From Streptosporangium sp. NBC_01756 (GTDB lineage: Bacteria; Actinomycetota; Actinomycetes; Streptosporangiales; Streptosporangiaceae): 64,000 bases of DNA. Below are positions 43,809-52,558 of the stretch, in pieces (within the stretch, counting starts at the first letter, position 1; each line of letters opens with the position of its first letter). The stretch is from contig NZ_CP109130.1 of NCBI RefSeq assembly GCF_035917975.1, positions 6,138,001 through 6,202,000 of the forward strand, in the 5' to 3' direction. The notes under the pieces were generated by a model that worked only from the letters and a program-made list of their open reading frames with translations, was not told the DNA's origin and did no database searches. A program made the translations under genes and the position numbers.

Positions 43809-43841
43809 ATCCCCGGGACCGTTCCCAACGGTCCCGGGGAT
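43809..43841. terminator. Bidirectional terminator between MFS and desaturase genes
   Basis: ATCCCCGGGACCGTT (43809-43823) pairs perfectly with AACGGTCCCGGGGAT (43827-43841) over a CCC loop. It lies between the two convergent stops (43778 and 43855). Confidence 0.8.
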
Positions 43842-43854
43842 CCCGGAGAGGAAG

Positions 43855-44787
43855 TCAGGCGCCGGCGGCCTGGCGGGCGCGGCGGGCTTCGCGACGCTCG
43901 ACGAAGCGGGAGGCGGAGACCTCCAAGCGGGCGAGGAAGTCCGAGAGCTCCTCGCGGGCCTTCTCGCCATCGGAGTCCAGGTCCTTCATGTCGAAGACGG
44001 CCCACTGGCGCAGGACGGGCATCAGGACGTCGTCGAGGTGCAGGCGCAGGTCGTAGATTCCAGCGTTGGCGATGGTCATCGCCTTGCGGGTGAACCCCTC
44101 GATCCCGGTGCCGGGCATCTGGAAGGTGGTCACCACGTCGGTGACCGCGCGCATCGTCTGGCTCGGGGTGAGCTGGAAGGCCGCGTTGAGCAGGTTGCGG
44201 TAGAAGAGCATGTGCAGGTTCTCGTCGGCGGCGATCCTGGCGAGCAGGCGCTCGCAGTTCGGGTCCTGGGACGCCTTGCCGGTGTTGCGGTGCGAGATGC
44301 GGGTGGCCAGTTCCTGGAAGGAGACGTAGGCCAGTGAGTGGAGCACGCCCTCGTAGGCGTTGGTGAACCCCTCTCCCATGTGCACCATGCGGGCCCGCTC
44401 CAGGGCGACCGGGTCGACCGCGCGGGTGACCGTCAGATAGTCGCGGATGGCGGTGCCGTGGCGGCCTTCCTCGGCGGTCCACCGGTGCACCCAGGTGCCC
44501 CAGGCGGCGTCGCGGCCGAAGGTGGTGGCGATCTCGTAGTGGTAGCTGGGGAGATTGTCCTCGGTCAGCAGGTTGACGATGAGGGAGGTCCGGGCCTCCT
44601 CGGGAAGCTTGGAGTCCGTCTCGACCCACGCATCGCCCTCGAAGACGCCGTCGTAGTCCCTGCCCTGGGACCACGGGACGTACTCATGCGGAAACCACTC
44701 CTTGGCAACCTTGTGATGCCGGTCCAGCTCTCCGGCGACGACGGGTTCAAGCTCAAGCAGCAGCTCGGTCTGACTGAACTCTCGCAT
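43855..44787 (-). CDS. Acyl-ACP desaturase (DesA-like)
   Basis: 310 residues from ATG 44787. Di-iron carboxylate motifs: T-A-E-E-G-R-H-G and A-D-E-N-L-H-M, plus earlier E in L-L-T-E-D-N-L-P-S-Y-H. W-F-P-H-E-Y-V-P-W-S-Q-G is typical of the actinobacterial DesA1/DesA2 group of soluble stearoyl-ACP desaturases. It inserts a double bond in fatty acids bound to acyl carrier protein, using ferredoxin and O2. A palindromic site lies just upstream, suggesting control by a fatty-acid-sensing repressor. Confidence 0.88.
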   Translation of the reverse strand: MREFSQTELLLELEPVVAGELDRHHKVAKEWFPHEYVPWSQGRDYDGVFEGDAWVETDSKLPEEARTSLIVNLLTEDNLPSYHYEIATTFGRDAAWGTWVHRWTAEEGRHGTAIRDYLTVTRAVDPVALERARMVHMGEGFTNAYEGVLHSLAYVSFQELATRISHRNTGKASQDPNCERLLARIAADENLHMLFYRNLLNAAFQLTPSQTMRAVTDVVTTFQMPGTGIEGFTRKAMTIANAGIYDLRLHLDDVLMPVLRQWAVFDMKDLDSDGEKAREELSDFLARLEVSASRFVERREARRARQAAGA

Positions 44788-44818
44788 AAGGCTCTCCCTC
44801 ACTGACTACGGAACCGTA

Positions 44819-44836
44819 ACCTACGTTAGCGTAGGT
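44819..44836. promoter_or_regulatory. Palindromic operator candidate upstream of the desaturase
   Basis: ACCTACG-TTAG-CGTAGGT: a perfect 7-bp dyad with a 4-bp centre, 32 bp upstream of the desaturase start, within an AT-richer patch. Size and symmetry fit a TetR-family dimer. The regulator gene is not in the vicinity. Confidence 0.6.
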
Positions 44837-44931
44837 AAGGCGGAGCCCGGTAAGCGAGGTATGCGACCTTTCCATGCCGTCTTGTGGGTTTCACCGCCGG
44901 GTACGGACGGTGAACGCCGGACGGCCGCGCC

Positions 44932-45621
44932 CTACGCGGCCCGTTGTGCGGGAACCGCCACCACGACGTCCCGAGAGCCGGAGGCCGGGCGCCTCCCCAT
45001 GCTCCGGGCGGCCAGGAAGACCAGGGCCGTCTCGCCGATCATCAGCAGGCGTTCGGCCAGGCCGTAATAGCCGGTGCCGTCGACCAGGTCCGCGGCCGGC
45101 GATCCCGGGCGCGCCACCAGGAACACGACCAGGAGCGCCGCGGACGCCGCGCTGACGGCCGAGAGCGCCGGGACCCGGAACCGGCGTCCCAGCATCCAGC
45201 CCGCACAGGGCAGCGCGGTGGAGACCACCGCCGCCGCCCAGTTGTGGATCGTCCCGGCGGCCGAGGTGACACCGGCGGCCGCCTCGGCGGGGTACACCGC
45301 GGTGAGCAGGAGGCCCAGCGCCCCCGCGACGAGCAGCACGCGCGCCGCGGCGCTACGTGCCGGGTCCACCCGCGCCAGGCCGTACGCGACCCATATCGTG
45401 CTCACCGCCAGAATGATCGTGCCGCCGGTCATCGCCCACGCACTGGCGTCGAGCAGGGCGTAGTCGCCGACCAGGCCGGTCACCGGGTCCACCGTGCCGG
45501 CGGCGGCGAGGTGCGCGTAGGCCACCAAGGCCACGGCGCTGGCCGCGCCGGCCATGCCGGGCCAGCGCACCGGTTCTCCGCCCGCCCTGCCACCCCTGAA
45601 CGGATCGGTCGCGGAACTCAT
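44932..45621 (-). CDS. DUF998 membrane protein
   Basis: 229 residues with six hydrophobic segments. A-Y-P-A-E or similar (V-Y-P-A-E-A-A-A-G-V), G-T-I-H-N-W-A-A, and F-R-V-P-A-L-S-A match the DUF998 pattern, a family of predicted inner membrane proteins of unknown role, distantly like Frag1/DRAM. ATG 45621. The polar tails (S-S-A-T-D-P-F-R-G-G and R-R-P-A-S-G-S) are cytoplasmic. Monocistronic, next to the desaturase. Confidence 0.7.
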   Translation of the reverse strand: MSSATDPFRGGRAGGEPVRWPGMAGAASAVALVAYAHLAAAGTVDPVTGLVGDYALLDASAWAMTGGTIILAVSTIWVAYGLARVDPARSAAARVLLVAGALGLLLTAVYPAEAAAGVTSAAGTIHNWAAAVVSTALPCAGWMLGRRFRVPALSAVSAASAALLVVFLVARPGSPAADLVDGTGYYGLAERLLMIGETALVFLAARSMGRRPASGSRDVVVAVPAQRAA

Positions 45622-45957
45622 CGCGCCACCTCTCGGTAGATCGCCCCGGACCGGGCGAGGAGCGCCCGGTGGCCGTGGGTCGCCCAGCCCATGCTGGCAC
45701 GCCGTCCGGGGGAACGGAGCAGGTGATCGAGACGGCAGGACGGATCTTTGACGTCGCCCGGCTGGACCAGGTAGCCGTTCAAGGGCACTCCTCTCAGGCG
45801 GATGAAGACACGGCGAGACGGTTGGTACGCCTCACCGGAGCGTCCGGGAAGGGTCTTTCGAGGGGCTGGTAGCAGCGTCCCGTGTCCGGCTACCCGAGGG
45901 CCATAGGGGTTCTCCCTGATGTGGGCGGGGATTCCCTGATATCAAGGTCGGGGGTTG
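45622..45957. other. Intergenic region without a supportable gene
   Basis: About 340 bp between the divergent DUF998 and lipocalin-like genes. GC-rich, without long dyads or repeats. The few short open frames have shadow-like composition and no ribosome sites. Confidence 0.5.
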
Positions 45958-45987
45958 TTGACCCGCTGGCTTCGTTTATCGTAGTTT
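45958..45987 (+). promoter_or_regulatory. Promoter of the lipocalin-like gene (leaderless)
   Basis: TTGACC (45958-45963) and TAGTTT (45982-45987) are separated by 18 bp. A transcript would start near 45994, at or next to the ATG at 45995, so the mRNA would be leaderless. No Shine-Dalgarno site is present, which agrees. Confidence 0.45.
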
Positions 45988-45994
45988 CGCGGGC

Positions 45995-46396
45995 ATGAAT
46001 CTGGTCGGAGCCTGGCGGCTGGTCGAGTGGCGGACCACTCGTCCAGGCGGCCGAATCTCCCACCCGTTCGGCCGCGACGCGGTCGGGCTGCTCTGCTACA
46101 CCCCCGACGGCTACGTGAGCGTGACCATCGCACAGGCCGGGCGTCCGCCGCTGCCCGGAGGCGTTCCCCGGAAAGCCCCTCTCCAGGCGCGGGCCGAGGC
46201 CTTCACGTCGTTTTTCTGCTACTCGGGCCGCTACGAGGTCCGTGACGGCCATGTGGCCCACGACGTGGAGGTGGCACTCAACCCGTCCTTCACCGGCACC
46301 ATCCAGATCCGCGAGGCGAACTTCGACGGCAACCGGCTCATCCTGGCCGCCGACGAGGAGGGCAGGTGGCACACCCTGATCTGGAGGCGGGGCTGA
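45995..46396 (+). CDS. Lipocalin-like domain protein
   Basis: 133 residues. M-N-L-V-G-A-W-R-L-V-E-W-R-T-T-R-P-G-G is the start of lipocalin_5-type domains, followed by G-L-L-C-Y-T-P-D-G-Y-V-S-V and Y-S-G-R-Y-E-V-R-D-G-H-V-A-H-D-V-E-V-A-L. No signal peptide, so cytoplasmic. Members are uncharacterised small-molecule binding proteins. The start is fixed by the family N-terminus and the promoter spacing. Confidence 0.8.
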   Translation: MNLVGAWRLVEWRTTRPGGRISHPFGRDAVGLLCYTPDGYVSVTIAQAGRPPLPGGVPRKAPLQARAEAFTSFFCYSGRYEVRDGHVAHDVEVALNPSFTGTIQIREANFDGNRLILAADEEGRWHTLIWRRG

Positions 46397-46427
46397 GCAC
46401 CGGCCCGCCGGGCGGGCGACCCGGCGG

Positions 46428-47051
46428 TCAGTCACGCGAGCCGGCGAGGACCGGTTCCATGGCGGTACGGCGGCGCCGCACATGCCGGACCACCTCGACC
46501 ACCGCGGTGATCGACAGAGCGATGCCCAGACCGAGCAGCAGGCCCTTGACCGGGTCGTTCTCGAAGGCCGCTCCGCCCACATAGCCGATCAGCCCCGAGT
46601 AGGCCGCCCAGGAGACGGCGGCGACGGCGTCGAAAAGGGCGAACGGACGCCGGGGATAGGCGACCGCGCCCATGGTGAGGGTGCAGGCGGTCCGGCCGCC
46701 GGGGATGTAACGGGCCACCACCAGCACGAGCCCGCCCCGTTCGGCCAGCGTCCGCTCCGCCCAGGCGAAGGCCCTGCCGCTCCGCCTGCCCGCACGGAGC
46801 CGGCTGCCGGTGGTGCGCCCGATGGCATAGGAGACGTGGTCGCCCGCGAACGCGCCCAGTGCCGCCACCACGATCACCAGCCCGAGGTCCGGCGCACCGG
46901 TGGAGGCGGCGAACACCCCCGCCGTGATGACGGACGTCTCGGCGGGGACCACGGGGAAGAACCCGTCGAGCATCGCCAGGGCGAACAGCGCCGGATAGAT
47001 CCAGGGTGAGGTCATCACCTCATGCAGGATGTCCAGGATGGCCTGTGTCAC
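46428..47051 (-). CDS. DedA-family membrane protein
   Basis: About 207 residues. DedA/SNARE-associated signatures: L-D-G-F-F-P-V-V-P-A-E-T, G-D-H-V-S-Y-A-I-G-R, and R-Y-I-P-G-G-R-T-A-C-T-L. DedA proteins are probable lipid (undecaprenyl phosphate or phospholipid) transporters in the membrane. GTG 47051 is preferred, with GAGGAG 7 nt upstream; ATG 47057 has only 1 nt of spacing. Convergent with the lipocalin-like gene. Confidence 0.85.
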   Translation of the reverse strand: MTQAILDILHEVMTSPWIYPALFALAMLDGFFPVVPAETSVITAGVFAASTGAPDLGLVIVVAALGAFAGDHVSYAIGRTTGSRLRAGRRSGRAFAWAERTLAERGGLVLVVARYIPGGRTACTLTMGAVAYPRRPFALFDAVAAVSWAAYSGLIGYVGGAAFENDPVKGLLLGLGIALSITAVVEVVRHVRRRRTAMEPVLAGSRD

Positions 47052-47310
47052 GGTCATGCTCCTCGGGTTGTGGGGGATCTCTCCAGTACGTTGACGGCCC
47101 GCCGAGGTCCGGGCATCGGGGAAGGGCCCCTGAAGTCCGCGAACCGTGCCCCTGAGATTCCTCGGAGATCCGTCCCGACGAACCTAGAAACCGGGCGGGA
47201 TCCGCCGCATCGCGCGAACGGCTGCCCCGGCCCCCTACTTTCGTCAGGGGAGGTCCACCACCTCCGGTGGGGACGTGGAGCCGGGACGGCCTTGTAACGT
47301 CGCAGGAGTG

Positions 47311-48525
47311 ATGAGGTGGGTCCGGCGGTCAAGCCGGCGGGAGGCGCTGCGCGACCTGCTGCTCTGGGCACTGCTGTGCCTGCCGGCGGTCCTGGCCCCG
47401 GTGGTTCCTCCCTGGTGGGAGCCGTCCGACGGCTGGGCGGCATGGGCGGCCGTCGCCGTGGCGGTCGTGCTGGGCGGTGCCGTGCTCGTGAGCCGCAGGG
47501 TGCCGCTGGCGGGCATGCTGATCGTCTTGGCGGCGGGATCGTGGAACGTCGGCGAGGGCCTGGCCACCGTCCGGCTCTGGAGGCTCGACGGTCTGGTCAC
47601 GCTGGGTCCCCTGAACGGGTTCACGCCCGCGATCGTCGTGCTCTCCTGGCTGACCGGCCGCCGGGCGGTCAGGTCGCGTCCCGCGGCACTGGCCTTCGCC
47701 GCGATCCTGGGCACGGTCACGGCCCTGACCCTGGTCACCTCCTGCGGTCCGCGACCCGACCCCGCGACCTCACGCTTCTGGTTCCCCCTGCTGTCCGGCA
47801 TCCTGCTGTCCGCCCTCCTGCCGTGGGGGGTCGGCCGACTGCGCTGGCAGCGGGTGGAGCAGCGCGCCCGTGAGCAGCGTCTGATCGCCGGTCAGGCGCA
47901 GCTCCACGAGCGCAACCGCATCGCCCAGGACATGCACGACTCCCTCGGTCACGACCTCGCGCTCATCGCGCTGCGCGCCGCCGCCCTGGAGATGGCACCC
48001 GACCTGGCCGAACAGCACCGCAGAGCCGCCGGTGAGCTCCGCGAGGCCGCCGCCGACACCACCGAACGCCTGCGCACGGTCATCGGCGTGCTCCGCGAGG
48101 GTGAACGGGCACCGCTGACCCCGCCGCGGGAGAGCGTCGCCGAGCTCGTCGAGCGGGCCAGGGAGTCGGGTGTCCGGGTGGAACTGACCGGCGAGGAGTC
48201 GCTCCGGGACCGTACGGCGTGCCGGGTCGTCCAGGAGGCGCTGACCAACGCGACCAAACACGCCCCCGGCTCTCCGGTGACGGTCCAGGTCCTCCGGACC
48301 TCCGACGAGATCACGGTGACCGTGACCAACCGGGCGGCCCCGGCGCCCCCAGGCCGTCCCCGCGGCGGGCTGGGCCTGATCGGGCTGCACGAGCGGGTAC
48401 GGCTCGCAGGCGGTACGTTCACGTCGGGATGGACGGGCGCCGGCTTCCGGGTCGTGGCGCGCTTCCCGCCGGAGGCCTTCCCCCGGGAGACGGAAGACCT
48501 CTCCCAGAAGAACGGAGCAACGTGA
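47311..48525 (+). CDS. Sensor histidine kinase (NarL-type two-component system)
   Basis: 404 residues from ATG 47311. Four to six transmembrane segments in the first 190 residues without a large sensor loop. Dimerisation and phosphoacceptor region R-I-A-Q-D-M-H-D-S-L-G-H-D-L-A with His209 (HisKA_3). The ATPase domain has Q-E-A-L-T-N-A-T-K-H-A (N-box) and G-G-L-G-L-I-G-L-H-E-R. It phosphorylates the response regulator encoded next, which overlaps its stop by 4 bp (GTGA). The signal is unknown. Confidence 0.88.
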   Translation: MRWVRRSSRREALRDLLLWALLCLPAVLAPVVPPWWEPSDGWAAWAAVAVAVVLGGAVLVSRRVPLAGMLIVLAAGSWNVGEGLATVRLWRLDGLVTLGPLNGFTPAIVVLSWLTGRRAVRSRPAALAFAAILGTVTALTLVTSCGPRPDPATSRFWFPLLSGILLSALLPWGVGRLRWQRVEQRAREQRLIAGQAQLHERNRIAQDMHDSLGHDLALIALRAAALEMAPDLAEQHRRAAGELREAAADTTERLRTVIGVLREGERAPLTPPRESVAELVERARESGVRVELTGEESLRDRTACRVVQEALTNATKHAPGSPVTVQVLRTSDEITVTVTNRAAPAPPGRPRGGLGLIGLHERVRLAGGTFTSGWTGAGFRVVARFPPEAFPRETEDLSQKNGAT

Positions 48526-49205
48526 TCCGGGTACTGCTGGCCGACGACGAGGCCATGATCCGAGCCGGGGTGCGCGCGATCCTGGCCACCGACCACGGGA
48601 TCGAGGTGGTCGCGGAGGCGGGCGACGGGCGGGAGGCGGTCACCCTGGCGTTGGGCCACCGCCCCGACATCGTCCTGCTCGACATCCGGATGCCCCGGAT
48701 GGACGGGCTCGCGGCCCTGGCCGAGCTACGCCGGGTGGCACCCGCGAGTGCCGTCGTGATGCTGACCACCTTCGGTGAGGACGACTACATCGCCCGGGCG
48801 CTGGGCGAGGGCGCGGGAGGGTTCCTGCTCAAGTCCGGTGACCCGCGCGAGCTGCTGGCCGGGATCCACGCCGTCGCCGACGGAGCCGCCTACCTGTCGC
48901 CGCGCGTCGCGCACCGCGTCATCGCCGAGCTCGCGGGCGGCCGCCGGATGACCCGCGCGACGGCCGCCCGCGAGCGGGTGGCCGCGCTCACGCCCCGGGA
49001 GCGCGACGTGCTGGCGCTGGTCGGGGCAGGGCTGTCCAACGGGCAGATCGCCCGTCGCCTGTATCTGGTGGAGGGCACCGTCAAGGCCCACGTGAGCGCC
49101 ATCCTCACCCGGCTCGGCGCGCGCAACCGGGTCCAGGCCGCGATCCTCGCCTACGAGGCCGGGCTGCCGGACTCGGTCGAGCCGCCGGACGGCGGAGTCG
49201 GCTGA
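48522..49205 (+). CDS. LuxR/NarL-family response regulator
   Basis: 227 residues from GTG 48522. Receiver domain: V-L-L-A-D-D-E-A-M-I-R, phosphoacceptor Asp54 in I-V-L-L-D-I-R-M-P-R-M-D-G, T in V-M-L-T-T-F-G-E-D-D-Y, and K in F-L-L-K-S-G-D-P. The C-terminal LuxR helix-turn-helix reads L-T-P-R-E-R-D-V-L-A-L-V-G-A-G-L-S-N-G-Q-I-A. Pair partner of the upstream kinase. Its targets are unknown; a convergent membrane protein gene follows. Confidence 0.9.
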   Translation: MIRVLLADDEAMIRAGVRAILATDHGIEVVAEAGDGREAVTLALGHRPDIVLLDIRMPRMDGLAALAELRRVAPASAVVMLTTFGEDDYIARALGEGAGGFLLKSGDPRELLAGIHAVADGAAYLSPRVAHRVIAELAGGRRMTRATAARERVAALTPRERDVLALVGAGLSNGQIARRLYLVEGTVKAHVSAILTRLGARNRVQAAILAYEAGLPDSVEPPDGGVG

Positions 49206-49302
49206 GGCCCCGCGGTGGACCGTGGACCTTCCCGCCACCGCCGCCGATCGGTCTCCGACACCGCTGTCCGGCGTCGTCCGAACCGGGGGATCCGGTGTGT
49301 TT

Positions 49303-49950
49303 CTAGGCGGAGGTGAGGGCGGGGGGCTGGTCGTGCTGGAGGCGGCGGAGCACGCGCCGGAAGGCGTAGACCGACACGGCCACCGCCAGGCCGCTGATCA
49401 GGGCGACGACCGAGGTGCGGACCAGCAGGTAGGTGCTGACCGACTGGTGGACCAGAAGCCAGATGCTCACCGCGGAGTTGGTCAGCAGCACGAAGGCCCA
49501 CAGCAGGGTGATCCGGGCGAAGAACCGGCGGACCCGTTCGTGCTTCAGCACCGCCGCGGGCAGGTGGATGTAGTCGAGGGTCAGTCTCTGCACCAGCGGT
49601 CGGTTCAGCCGTACCGACGCCAGGAAGACCATACTGATGCAGATCGTCCCCAGCTCGGGCTGGAGGAGGAAGAACTTCATGCTCCCGGTCCACAGCCCGA
49701 TCAGCGCCCGCAGGGTGATCGCGATGGCTGCGAGGACCATCGTCCCCGGCACTCGGACCCGCCGGATCAACCGCCAGCCCACTCCTGCGTAGACCCAGCT
49801 CACCGCCGTGATGAGCGCGCCGCGCTCACCGAGGACGGCCAGCGCGGCGTAGAAGACGGCGAGGGGGGCGACGACGCCTTCCAGCACCTTCGGCACCGCC
49901 TGCCGGGCCAGGACGGTGAGGCGGGGGAGGACGACGGGTACATGGCTCAT
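49303..49950 (-). CDS. VC0807-like membrane protein
   Basis: 215 residues from ATG 49950 (GGAG upstream), five to six hydrophobic helices. Y-A-A-L-A-V-L-G-E-R-G-A-L and W-V-Y-A-G-V-G-W-R-L-I-R-R-V-R-V-P-G resemble the VC0807/intracellular-septation-A-like family of actinomycete membrane proteins. No enzymatic motif is visible. Function unknown. Confidence 0.7.
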   Translation of the reverse strand: MSHVPVVLPRLTVLARQAVPKVLEGVVAPLAVFYAALAVLGERGALITAVSWVYAGVGWRLIRRVRVPGTMVLAAIAITLRALIGLWTGSMKFFLLQPELGTICISMVFLASVRLNRPLVQRLTLDYIHLPAAVLKHERVRRFFARITLLWAFVLLTNSAVSIWLLVHQSVSTYLLVRTSVVALISGLAVAVSVYAFRRVLRRLQHDQPPALTSA

Positions 49951-50171
49951 AACGCTCCACGGAGGCGGTGGAATGGCCGGCGCTGGGGATCCGCGCCTAC
50001 CCCGGCACGGGATCATCAGACGTACCGGGCTCATCGTATGAACTTACGGAAAGGCTACTGCGATGTTCACGGGCCATTTACCGTACCCGAGCCTTGTCTA
50101 TGCCTCCGCTGTACCTGAGCGCTACGGTCCAGACGATTCGGGTATGACCCCGCGCACGCCCGTCCGGCGGG

Positions 50172-50822
50172 TCAGCCGAGCGTCGCGGTGGCCAGCCTCG
50201 CCCCGAAGCCGATGAACAGCGCGCCCACCCCCGAGGTCAGCCCGGCCGACAGCTTGCGGCGTGCCCGGAACTGGCGGGCCAGGAACGTTCCGCCGAAGAT
50301 CAGGGCGGAGAGGTAGACCGCGCTGAACAGCTGGCAGATCGCCCCCAGGATGAGGAACGGCACCGCGGGTGTGCCGTAGGCGGGATCCACGAACTGGATG
50401 AAGAACGAGATGAAGAACAGGATCGCCTTCGGGTTCATCAGGCTGATCGTCAGTGCCTTGCGGAACGGGTTCTCCGCGGTCGCCTTCTCCGACGGGACGG
50501 CCTCCGAGATCTCCGTCGCCCGCCAGGAACGCCAGGCCCCCCGCAGCATCTGGAACCCGAGCCACGCCAGGTAGGCCGCTCCGGCGTACTTGACGACGTC
50601 GAACAGGATCGGTGTCGACCTCAGGAGCGAGGCGGCCCCCGCGGCGGCGAGCACCATCAGGACGGTGTCACCGAGGAAGACGCCCATCGCCCCGCGGTAC
50701 CCCTCCCGCACTCCGCGCTGCGCGGCGGTGCTGAGCACGTAGAGGGAGTTCGGGCCGGGCAGCAGGATGATGAGGAAGGCACCGATGACGTAAGTCCAGA
50801 TGTCGGTGACGCCGAAGAACAT
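50172..50822 (-). CDS. LysE-family (leucine-efflux-like) translocator
   Basis: 216 residues from ATG 50822 with GGAG upstream. Six helices. L-L-P-G-P-N-S-L-Y-V-L-S-T-A-A-Q-R-G-V-R-E-G-Y is the LysE/RhtB signature, and M-N-P-K-A-I-L-F-F-I-S-F-F marks the second half, resembling LeuE. It probably exports a neutral amino acid. An adjacent regulator gene, common with this family, is not seen. Confidence 0.85.
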   Translation of the reverse strand: MFFGVTDIWTYVIGAFLIILLPGPNSLYVLSTAAQRGVREGYRGAMGVFLGDTVLMVLAAAGAASLLRSTPILFDVVKYAGAAYLAWLGFQMLRGAWRSWRATEISEAVPSEKATAENPFRKALTISLMNPKAILFFISFFIQFVDPAYGTPAVPFLILGAICQLFSAVYLSALIFGGTFLARQFRARRKLSAGLTSGVGALFIGFGARLATATLG

Positions 50823-51024
50823 AGGGGTACTCCAGGGGCTTTACGGGATATGCACACCTTACTCTCCCAAAGGTCACCCTCCCAAAGATCACTCTCCTCG
50901 GGGCCGCTCGCCGTCCCGCCGTCGAAGGTGATTCGGTCCACCCGGCATATTTACCTTTAATTCCTATCGATTTAATCTGTAATCGCTTGGGGGCGTATCG
51001 CAGGACGATGGATGAGGTCGTGAG

Positions 51025-51159
51025 ATGAGCGAGAAGGATTCCCCCGGCGAAACCGAAGGCCGGACGGCGATCAACGAGGACTGGGCGGCCACGATCGTCG
51101 GCCTCGTGCTGCTGGCGCTGGTGCTCACCGGTGTCATCCCCGTCGGGCTGGTGCCCTGA
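51025..51159 (+). CDS. 44-residue membrane protein coupled to the YeiH-type transporter
   Basis: Reads M-S-E-K-D-S-P-G-E-T-E-G-R-T-A-I-N-E-D-W-A-A and then one transmembrane helix ending G-V-I-P-V-G-L-V-P. Its stop codon overlaps the start of the next gene by one base (TGATG). The N-E-D-W-A-A start followed by a helix resembles the first segment of longer YeiH-family exporters, which begin with E-D-W-W-A and a helix. So this looks like the first helix of that transporter made as a separate chain. Confidence 0.65.
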   Translation: MSEKDSPGETEGRTAINEDWAATIVGLVLLALVLTGVIPVGLVP

Positions 51160-52400
51160 TGAGCACCGAGGGCCACCGGGACGCCCCGGTCGAGCCGCCC
51201 ACCGGCCCCGGGGACGCGACGGTCCGCACGCCCGCCGGTCCCGGAGACGCGACAGCGCACACACCCGCCGGTCCCGGAGAAGCGGCGGTCCGCACACCCG
51301 CCGGTCCTGCGGACGCCTCCGGCGGCGGGCCGGGATGGGCGCTGCTCGGTGTCCTCGTCGTCCTGCTGCTGGGCGCGGGCACCCGCTACCTGGACAAGAA
51401 CGTGCCCGGTCTGCTTGAGGGCACCGCGCTGGAGGACATCGGCGCGGCCGTCGAGTATCCGGTGTACGCGATCATCCTGGGGCTGGCGGGTAACGCCCTC
51501 CTCACCGCGAGCGGGCTGCGTGACCGCCTCGCCGCGGGCTTCCGCACCGAGTTCTTCATCAAGACGGGCCTGGTCCTGCTGGGCGCCTCGATCAATCTCA
51601 AGGTGATCGTGACGGCGGCGGGCCCGGCGATCATCCAGGCGATCGTGCTGATCACCACGGTGTTCCTGTTCACCTGGTGGCTCGGCGGCCGGTTCGGCCT
51701 GGACGACAAACTCCGTGCGCTGCTGTCGGCCGCGGTGTCGATCTGCGGGGTGAGCGCGGCCATTGCGGCGGCGGGCGCCGTACAGGCCAGGCGCGAGCAA
51801 CTCGCCTACAGCGCCAGCCTGGTGATCGCGTTCGCGCTGCCGTCCATCTTCATCCTGCCCTGGCTGGCCGGCGCGTTCGGGCTCAGCCCCGAGGTGGCCG
51901 GGGCGTGGATCGGCGGCAACATCGACACCACCGCCGCGGTGACCGCCGCCGGCGCCATCGTCGGGGACGACGCGCTGGCGGTGGCGAGCATCGTGAAGGT
52001 CACCCAGAACGCCCTGATCGGCATCGTGACCATCGCGCTGACCGCCTACTTCGCCTTCCGGATCGAGCGCCGCGCGGACGCGGCGCGCCCGGGGATCGGC
52101 GAGTTCTGGCGCCGCTTCCCGAAGTTCGTGCTCGGCTTCGTCGCGGCCTCCGTGATCGCCACCTGGTGGCTGTCCACGGTGAGCGCCGCCGACGGCAAGG
52201 CGGTCATCGGAGTGGTCAACGACCTGCGGGTCTGGTTCCTGATCCTGGCCTTCGTCAGCATCGGCCTGGAGTTCCGGGTGGCCTCGCTCCGGGAGGCGGG
52301 CTGGCGCCCGGTCGGAGTCTTCGCCGCCGCGACCGTGGTCAACGTGGTCGTCGCCCTCGGACTGGCCCTCCTGCTGTTCAGCGGCTTCCACGTCACATGA
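51159..52400 (+). CDS. YeiH-family (UPF0324) putative sulfate exporter
   Basis: 413 residues. After a 60-residue Gly/Pro/Thr/Ala-rich N-terminus (four 11-residue repeats) come about ten transmembrane helices. V-E-Y-P-V-Y-A-I-I-L-G-L-A-G-N-A, G-L-V-L-L-G-A-S-I-N-L, V-S-I-C-G-V-S-A-A-I-A-A, I-G-G-N-I-D-T-T-A-A-V and the C-terminal G-L-E-F-R match the family. Transport of sulfate or other anions is only predicted for the family. Coupled to the 44-residue ORF. Confidence 0.8.
   Translation: MSTEGHRDAPVEPPTGPGDATVRTPAGPGDATAHTPAGPGEAAVRTPAGPADASGGGPGWALLGVLVVLLLGAGTRYLDKNVPGLLEGTALEDIGAAVEYPVYAIILGLAGNALLTASGLRDRLAAGFRTEFFIKTGLVLLGASINLKVIVTAAGPAIIQAIVLITTVFLFTWWLGGRFGLDDKLRALLSAAVSICGVSAAIAAAGAVQARREQLAYSASLVIAFALPSIFILPWLAGAFGLSPEVAGAWIGGNIDTTAAVTAAGAIVGDDALAVASIVKVTQNALIGIVTIALTAYFAFRIERRADAARPGIGEFWRRFPKFVLGFVAASVIATWWLSTVSAADGKAVIGVVNDLRVWFLILAFVSIGLEFRVASLREAGWRPVGVFAAATVVNVVVALGLALLLFSGFHVT
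51198..51329 (+). repeat. 33-bp coding repeats in the YeiH-type gene
   Basis: Three complete units and one diverged unit begin at 51198, 51231, 51264 and 51297, each encoding P-A-G-P-G-D-A-T-V-R-T or a variant (P-T-G, G-E-A-A, T-A-H-T). Nucleotides are very similar, so the array is recent. The period equals that of the repeats at 404 and 9281. Confidence 0.85.
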
Positions 52401-52558
52401 GGCCCGGGGCCCGGCACGGCGTACCGTGCCGGGCCCGCGGTCGGATGCCCCATGAGACCGGCGAGCACCGCCGAAAGGCGAAGGAGCACCCGCCGGATCC
52501 GACTACTCTCGGCATCGAGTCATGTTCAAAGAGTAAAAGCATATGGGAATATCGCTCC

